A stretch of 64,000 bases of DNA from CAVXUB01 sp963764805 (GTDB taxonomy: Bacteria; Actinomycetota; Acidimicrobiia; Acidimicrobiales; Bog-793): positions 62,001 through 126,000 of the forward strand of contig CAVXUB010000003.1 of NCBI GenBank assembly GCA_963764805.1, written 5' to 3'. The translations under genes and the position numbers were made by a program. The first letter of the stretch is position 1. Each line of letters starts with the position of its first letter. This document shows positions 60,793 to 64,000 of the stretch, piece by piece. The notes under the pieces were generated by a model, which was given only the letters and a program-made list of their open reading frames with translations, searched no databases and had not been told where the DNA came from.

Positions 60793-61161
60793 TCAGCTTT
60801 CGGGTGGGGATGGTCCTCGCGGCTGCTCACGAGCGGCGGCGCGACGCGCGTTGTTCTCCGCCACCCAGCGGGCGGTCTTCGCGCGCGCCTCGCTCATTGC
60901 CTCGGGCGAAAGCACGATGGGCGTTTGCGGACGCGTCAACGTGGCGAGCATCGACCGGCATGCCGCATCTTCGCTGTCGAAGGCCTCTTCATATGTACGA
61001 CGACCGTGCTGGAGGTAGTAGGAGGTGAACCGCCCACCCGCCTCCTCGAGCACCGTGACCTCGTCAAGGTAGTGGGGCCGCGGCATTGCCCCCTCGATGT
61101 AATACGACGTGGGATTCATTCCAGCCTGAACGAGCGCTTCCACAAGCTGCTGCCTATCCAT
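60793..61161 (-). CDS. Small acidic orphan protein (immunity-like, tentative)
   Basis: 122 residues from ATG 61161, with AAGGAG 11 nt upstream. A GTG 4 codons earlier is possible. It starts MDRQQLVEALVQAGMNPTSYY and continues RFTSYYLQHGRRTYEEAFDS and EDAACRSMLATL. The pattern of a short alpha-beta domain with Y-rich strands and EEAF-x-SEDAACR recalls small proteins I have seen encoded after secreted polymorphic toxins, possibly immunity proteins. No family name is claimed. The C-terminal third is Arg/Ala/Pro-rich. It lies 30 nt downstream of the 76-codon gene on the same strand. Confidence 0.5.
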   Translation of the reverse strand: MDRQQLVEALVQAGMNPTSYYIEGAMPRPHYLDEVTVLEEAGGRFTSYYLQHGRRTYEEAFDSEDAACRSMLATLTRPQTPIVLSPEAMSEARAKTARWVAENNARRAAAREQPRGPSPPES

Positions 61162-61191
61162 AACCGGGCACACTCCTTGATTGCGACAACA

Positions 61192-61422
61192 TCACATGCT
61201 GATGTTCTGCAGGGCGCGATCGACTCGCCGCCGGGCCTGCTCGGCCCATGGTGCGTTGAGGGCGCTGGCAATCGCGGTCAGCTCCCCGTCAAGCGCGCCG
61301 GCTTCGATCGCCCGAGTCACGACTCCCGGATCGGCCCACATCTGCTGTCGTTCCTCGCCCGCCGGCTCAGTATTACCCGGCGGGGCGATCCCGATCAGGT
61401 CCGGCAGACTGCCGGGATCCAC
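61192..61422 (-). CDS. Short orphan protein, possibly the C-terminal piece of a larger gene
   Basis: 76 residues from GTG 61422: DPGSLPDLIGIAPPGNTEPA, then WADPGVVTRAIEAGALDGEL and C-terminal ALNAPWAEQARRRVDRALQN. There is no good ribosome site (GGGAGG is only 2 nt away), and a stop lies nine codons upstream in the same frame. It may therefore be the 3' end of a former longer gene whose 5' end is the signal-peptide frame at 61687, which overlaps it in another frame. Confidence 0.4.
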   Translation of the reverse strand: MDPGSLPDLIGIAPPGNTEPAGEERQQMWADPGVVTRAIEAGALDGELTAIASALNAPWAEQARRRVDRALQNISM

Positions 61423-61687
61423 GGCCTCCCGGTGAACAACTGCTCAGTACATCGAGGCGGTTCTCGCCGTTCTGTGGCGTCGCATGATGCTGCGGCGAGC
61501 TGCTCGGCGGCCGCACGCGACCGCGGACGAAGGGTGTGCCGCCGCACGAGGTGGGGGGCGGCGGCGGGATCACACGGGGCCCGACCGCGCCCGCAGGTGT
61601 CACGGCGGCTACCTCGCCCACGACCCCGCACATGGCCGCCGTCACGACGACGGCGGTGATCGACCTGCGGATCCGCCCCGCAGCCAT
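61373..61687 (-). CDS. Signal-peptide protein, probably a truncated secreted protein
   Basis: 104 residues from ATG 61687, with GGAGGT 9 nt upstream. A clear signal peptide RRSITAVVVTAAMCGVVGEV ends near AGAVG. The mature part is short, Pro-rich (IPPPPPTSCGGTPFVRGRV) and loses coding character toward the end, where the frame reads SPGGRGSRQSAGPD while the overlapping gene is in another frame. It is best read as the 5' end of a secreted protein that has been cut or frameshifted. Confidence 0.45.
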   Translation of the reverse strand: MAAGRIRRSITAVVVTAAMCGVVGEVAAVTPAGAVGPRVIPPPPPTSCGGTPFVRGRVRPPSSSPQHHATPQNGENRLDVLSSCSPGGRGSRQSAGPDRDRPAG

Positions 61688-61790
61688 GTCCCCAGCACCT
61701 CCTGCCGCCGCGGCGCCGACGCCCCGCCCGCGCCGCGCAATGTACCGTTCGCGACGAAGCGCCGACAAGGGGCAACTACGGTCCTGGGAC

Positions 61791-62465
61791 ATGGCCGTGG
61801 CGGGCGATGTGCCGGACAAGGGATTGCGGCGCAGCGCCTTCCGGTTGGCGCGCGGCGCGCTCGTGGCGCTCACGGCGGGGATGCTCGTCGTGCTCGCCGT
61901 TCACTTCCTTGCATGGCTGAACGCTGCCGTCGTGGCCTCGGACGACGGCACGTACGCCCCGTTCGTAGAGTTGCCCATCGCCATAGCGAGCGGGGTCGGC
62001 ATGGCAGCCGCGGCAATTGCGACCGTGCTGCTGCACGTGCTGCCTCGCCGGAGCGTGGTGGCGGCGGGACTCGTGGGCGCGGCGGCGATCCTGGGGGCCG
62101 TGGTCCTCGGGATCGGCTTCGACGTGTCGAACGCGCGCAGCGACCCCTATGCCGCACTGACGACGACGATCGAGCGCCTGCAGTTCCCGGCCTCGCTCAG
62201 CGCCGGCCCGCTGACGCACACGACCGTCGACATCGACGTGCCGGCACTCCAGAGGAGCTGGCACGGAAACGCGCCGTCGTTCGATTGCGCCGGCGTTCGG
62301 GCCGCAATCGCGAGCGCCTACCCCGGCGCGGCCGTGTATGCGGGCGGGGCGCTCACCTGCTCGTTCAACGTGTACTGGCAAGGGACCACGATCTCCGTGG
62401 ACGAGTCCGGCGGCGGGTCGTCCACGCCGGCCTCCGTCGACGTGGCGGCGTCCCTCACCTCGTGA
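61791..62465 (+). CDS. Hypothetical membrane protein with three N-terminal spans
   Basis: 224 residues from ATG 61791. An ATG at 61740 is also in frame. Three hydrophobic spans (GALVALTAGMLVVLAVHFLA, LPIAIASGVGMAAAAIATVL and VVAAGLVGAAAILGAVVLGI) are followed by a soluble outer domain of about 110 residues with two Cys (SFDCAGVRAAI, GALTCSFNVYW), probably a disulfide. No family is recognised. It lies within the tRNA-bounded segment, divergent from the signal-peptide gene. Confidence 0.6.
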   Translation: MAVAGDVPDKGLRRSAFRLARGALVALTAGMLVVLAVHFLAWLNAAVVASDDGTYAPFVELPIAIASGVGMAAAAIATVLLHVLPRRSVVAAGLVGAAAILGAVVLGIGFDVSNARSDPYAALTTTIERLQFPASLSAGPLTHTTVDIDVPALQRSWHGNAPSFDCAGVRAAIASAYPGAAVYAGGALTCSFNVYWQGTTISVDESGGGSSTPASVDVAASLTS

Positions 62466-62602
62466 CGGCGGGCGGCTGGTCGGGGCGCGCCCGAGCAGCG
62501 TCGGGGGTAGTCCGTCCGCACCATTGAGCACGCGAACGCACCACTGATTTGGGCACGATCGCACCTGGTCGTGAGTCCCCCGGTGCGGCCTAATGGACTC
62601 TG

Positions 62603-62983
62603 GTGCGGGCGCGGGCGGTGACCGACCTGCTCGCCGACCTCGTGGCGAGGGGGCTGCACTACGAGCAGGGGATCCTCGTCGTGATCGACGGCTCGAAGGC
62701 GCTCGCGGCGGGCGTGCGCCGCGTCTTCGGCCGCCACGCCGGCGTGCAGCGCTGCACCCTGCACAAGCGCAGGAACTTGAAGGACTACCTGGACAAGGCA
62801 AGCGGCACGACGACGGACCGCAAGCGAGCACTACCTCTTCACATCGGCGCTGGTCACGCCCGTGTTTGCAAGCTGTCTTGGCGAAGGGGCTCAGGGGACG
62901 TGACTGGTTACCTTATGGCACGCAAATCGTCAATGATGAGGGTCACCCCGGTCACGTACCGGACCGGAAGAGCACTGGTGTGA
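62603..62983 (+). pseudogene. Mutator/IS256-type transposase fragment
   Basis: The segment ILVVIDGSKALAAGVRRVFG followed by QRCTLHKRRNLKDYLDKA is recognisable as the catalytic Asp region and QRC-x2-HK-x-RN motif of mutator-type transposases (IS256-like). N- and C-terminal parts are absent, and after about 62820 the frame shows no further similarity. No inverted terminal repeats were found. It is a decayed remnant of an insertion sequence within the island. Confidence 0.6.
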
Positions 62984-63405
62984 CGATGCTGGGCTCACAG
63001 CCACGCCGGGAACGAGACCTCCGCCTCCGTCACCAGGTCAAGTGGAAACCTCGAGACGCAGGCAACGACGCCGGCGGTGTGGACGTCATCACGGCGGAGG
63101 CAAGGCTGTGTGCGAGTTAGTCCGTGCACGAGTCGAGTTGAGCGGCCGGCAGAACGTGGAGGTGCTGAGGCAGTTCGGGGACATCGACCCAACCGACGTC
63201 ACGGAGGCGATGCGGGCGAAGTACCGGGCGAGCCAGCGGCGCTTCGGCAGAGGCGGTGCCAGCGCCGATGACACCCGGTTCCGCATAGAGTGCCGGCGAC
63301 GAGCGCCGTCGTCGAAGGCGCTTACGGAGCCTGCTAATAGTGTGCCTCTGTCGTACGTCGGCGACCTGGGAAGTACCGTCGAGCAGGGCGTGTGAGCCGA
63401 TCTGC
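62984..63405. other. 422-nt stretch without a recognisable gene
   Basis: It holds only short frames. One plus-strand frame (63110-63395) reads CELVRARVELSGRQNVEVLR and FGDIDPTDVTEAMRAKYRAS with plausible composition, but it has no start site and no family, so it may be a remnant of island DNA. Nothing else is supported here. Confidence 0.4.
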
Positions 63406-63448
63406 CTTACAACGAGCCGGTCGGCGGTTCGAGTCCGGCAGCGCGCAC
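63406..63448 (+). repeat. Duplicate of the tRNA-Val 3' end (att-like site)
   Basis: The 43 nt match the tRNA-Val 3' part at 60542-60584, identical over the first 32 nt and with 2 mismatches after that (T to G in the T stem, C to G in the acceptor). Sequence 5' of the duplication is unrelated to the tRNA, so only the 3' part is copied. Confidence 0.85.
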
Positions 63449-63481
63449 AACAACAATCTGTGTCGGCCTGGCGGGTCGCTG

Positions 63482-64000
63482 CTAGCGCCCGATGGCGTAC
63501 AGGGTGGCGTTATTGATGGCGTACACAGTGCCGTCGGGGCCGATGATGGTGGGGGTGTACGGCTCGGAATACGGCGCGTTGAGGTGGATCGTCTCGGCCA
63601 GGGAGTTAGTGGCGAGGTCCCAGCGGTAGACGGACCCGTCTTCGCTGTTCGCGACCACCGAGTCGTTGGCGGTGTCGACCACGGCCGAGTTGATGCACCA
63701 CTCGTATACTGCCCCACGGGGTTCGCCCGGGACGTGGACGGGCGACAGGATGGTCTCGACGGCCTTCATGGTTCTGACGTTGGCATAAGGGTCCTTCTGA
63801 CTCGACCCGGGGTCGAGCACGGCCATCTCGTTGTGCCCGTTTCCATGCGGCCCGACGTGGAAGTAGTTGTTGTACTTGGACACCAGCAGATAGCGCGAGG
63901 TTCCGTGGTAGCCAGGCACCGCGCGAGCCGGCAGCAGGGAGACTGTGTTGTCCCAGCCGAAGGATCCCGGGATCTTGGTCTGGGTTAGGGTCGCGTTGAA
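63482..64000 (-). CDS. Beta-propeller (PQQ-like) protein, C-terminal part
   Basis: Partial gene; 172 codons are visible and the frame stays open to the right edge, so the start is outside the window. Sequence such as GHNEMAVLDPG, DSVVANSEDGSVYRWDLATN and GPDGTVYAINNATLYAIG has the repeated Asp/Gly-Val-Tyr-strand pattern of PQQ/WD-like propellers. No PQQ-binding residues can be judged from the fragment. The gene lies just outside the tRNA-bounded segment, 33 nt beyond the duplicated tRNA end. Confidence 0.65.
   Translation of the reverse strand, partial: FNATLTQTKIPGSFGWDNTVSLLPARAVPGYHGTSRYLLVSKYNNYFHVGPHGNGHNEMAVLDPGSSQKDPYANVRTMKAVETILSPVHVPGEPRGAVYEWCINSAVVDTANDSVVANSEDGSVYRWDLATNSLAETIHLNAPYSEPYTPTIIGPDGTVYAINNATLYAIGR

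Larger units (their letters stand above)
60542..63448. mobile_element. Decayed tRNA-Val-targeted island (direct-repeat bounded)
   Basis: The tRNA-Val segment 60542-60584 (anticodon loop through acceptor) recurs at 63406-63448 with 2 mismatches in 43, the first 32 nt identical. This is the footprint of an element that integrated by a tyrosine recombinase into the 3' end of a tRNA gene. Inside are small unrelated genes and a transposase fragment but no recombinase, excisionase or replication gene, so the element looks worn down. Codon usage stays GC-rich. Confidence 0.6.

Noticed and set aside
63042..63395. 117-codon frame between the transposase fragment and the duplicated tRNA end
   Set aside because: No ribosome site, no family and overlapping frames of similar quality. 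Kept only as a note in the gap description.

Overview
High-GC actinobacterial chromosome segment, most like class Acidimicrobiia by overall impression (inference from gene content, not from any search). Supporting signs are an HU protein with a Lys/Ala/Pro-rich tail, a PafB/PafC WYL pair, CofC of F420 synthesis, a lysine 6-aminotransferase/piperideine-6-carboxylate dehydrogenase pair, many GTG/TTG starts and short stop/start overlaps, and a SpoIID/LytB protein carrying repeats of the type GYWLVASDGGIFSFGDA. The window is a mosaic of small operons with little spare DNA, except at the right end.

Layout. 1-2574 (minus): SbcD/YhaO-like nuclease and SMC-like ATPase (repair pair, ATPase cut by the left edge). 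2713-7383: TPP-dependent acetolactate-synthase-like enzyme, DUF2786 protein, glycosyltransferase with an N-terminal beta-sandwich. 7349-10323 (minus): lysine catabolism to 2-aminoadipate. 10413-12909: class III aminotransferase plus HpnA-like sugar epimerase. 12849-18087: short-chain dehydrogenase remnant, an alpha/beta-hydrolase lipoprotein lacking its catalytic Ser and His, dienelactone hydrolase, FkbM methyltransferase, DinB and VOC proteins, tRNA-Leu(UAG) and a tRNA-Leu-like 3' half. 18192-19411: Lrp/AsnC regulator and ClpP. 19434-31150: surface polysaccharide locus with about six glycosyltransferases, an ABC exporter (Wzm/Wzt type) and a methyltransferase coupled to Wzt.

31366-43723: pepsin/DUF3443-like aspartic protease with zinc ribbon and polyproline linker, SpoIID/LytB protein, aldehyde dehydrogenase, Asp-box propeller, YbhN-like flippase-type membrane protein, lipoprotein, TypA/BipA, PafB/PafC. 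43751-47609: MobF relaxase facing a VirD4/TraD-like coupling ATPase, with 48-bp tandem repeats between them that encode a possible 33-residue repeat peptide. 47675-60331: acyl-CoA synthetase, HU, PIG-L deacetylase, CofC, class III cyclase, GH38 alpha-mannosidase, RNase HII, acyl-CoA dehydrogenase, EamA transporter, DrrAB-type ABC exporter.

60511-63448: tRNA-Val(UAC) and, 2.86 kb away, a direct repeat of its 3' part. Between them lie small orphan genes and a transposase fragment but no integrase, so this looks like a decayed tRNA-targeted island. A beta-propeller gene runs off the right edge.

Five otherwise well-conserved genes are each split by a single frameshift (near 1600, 3785, 6210, 23958 and 29060), all in very GC-rich stretches. 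Base-calling error in a draft assembly is the simplest explanation, but three of the five are glycosyltransferases, so real variation is not excluded.
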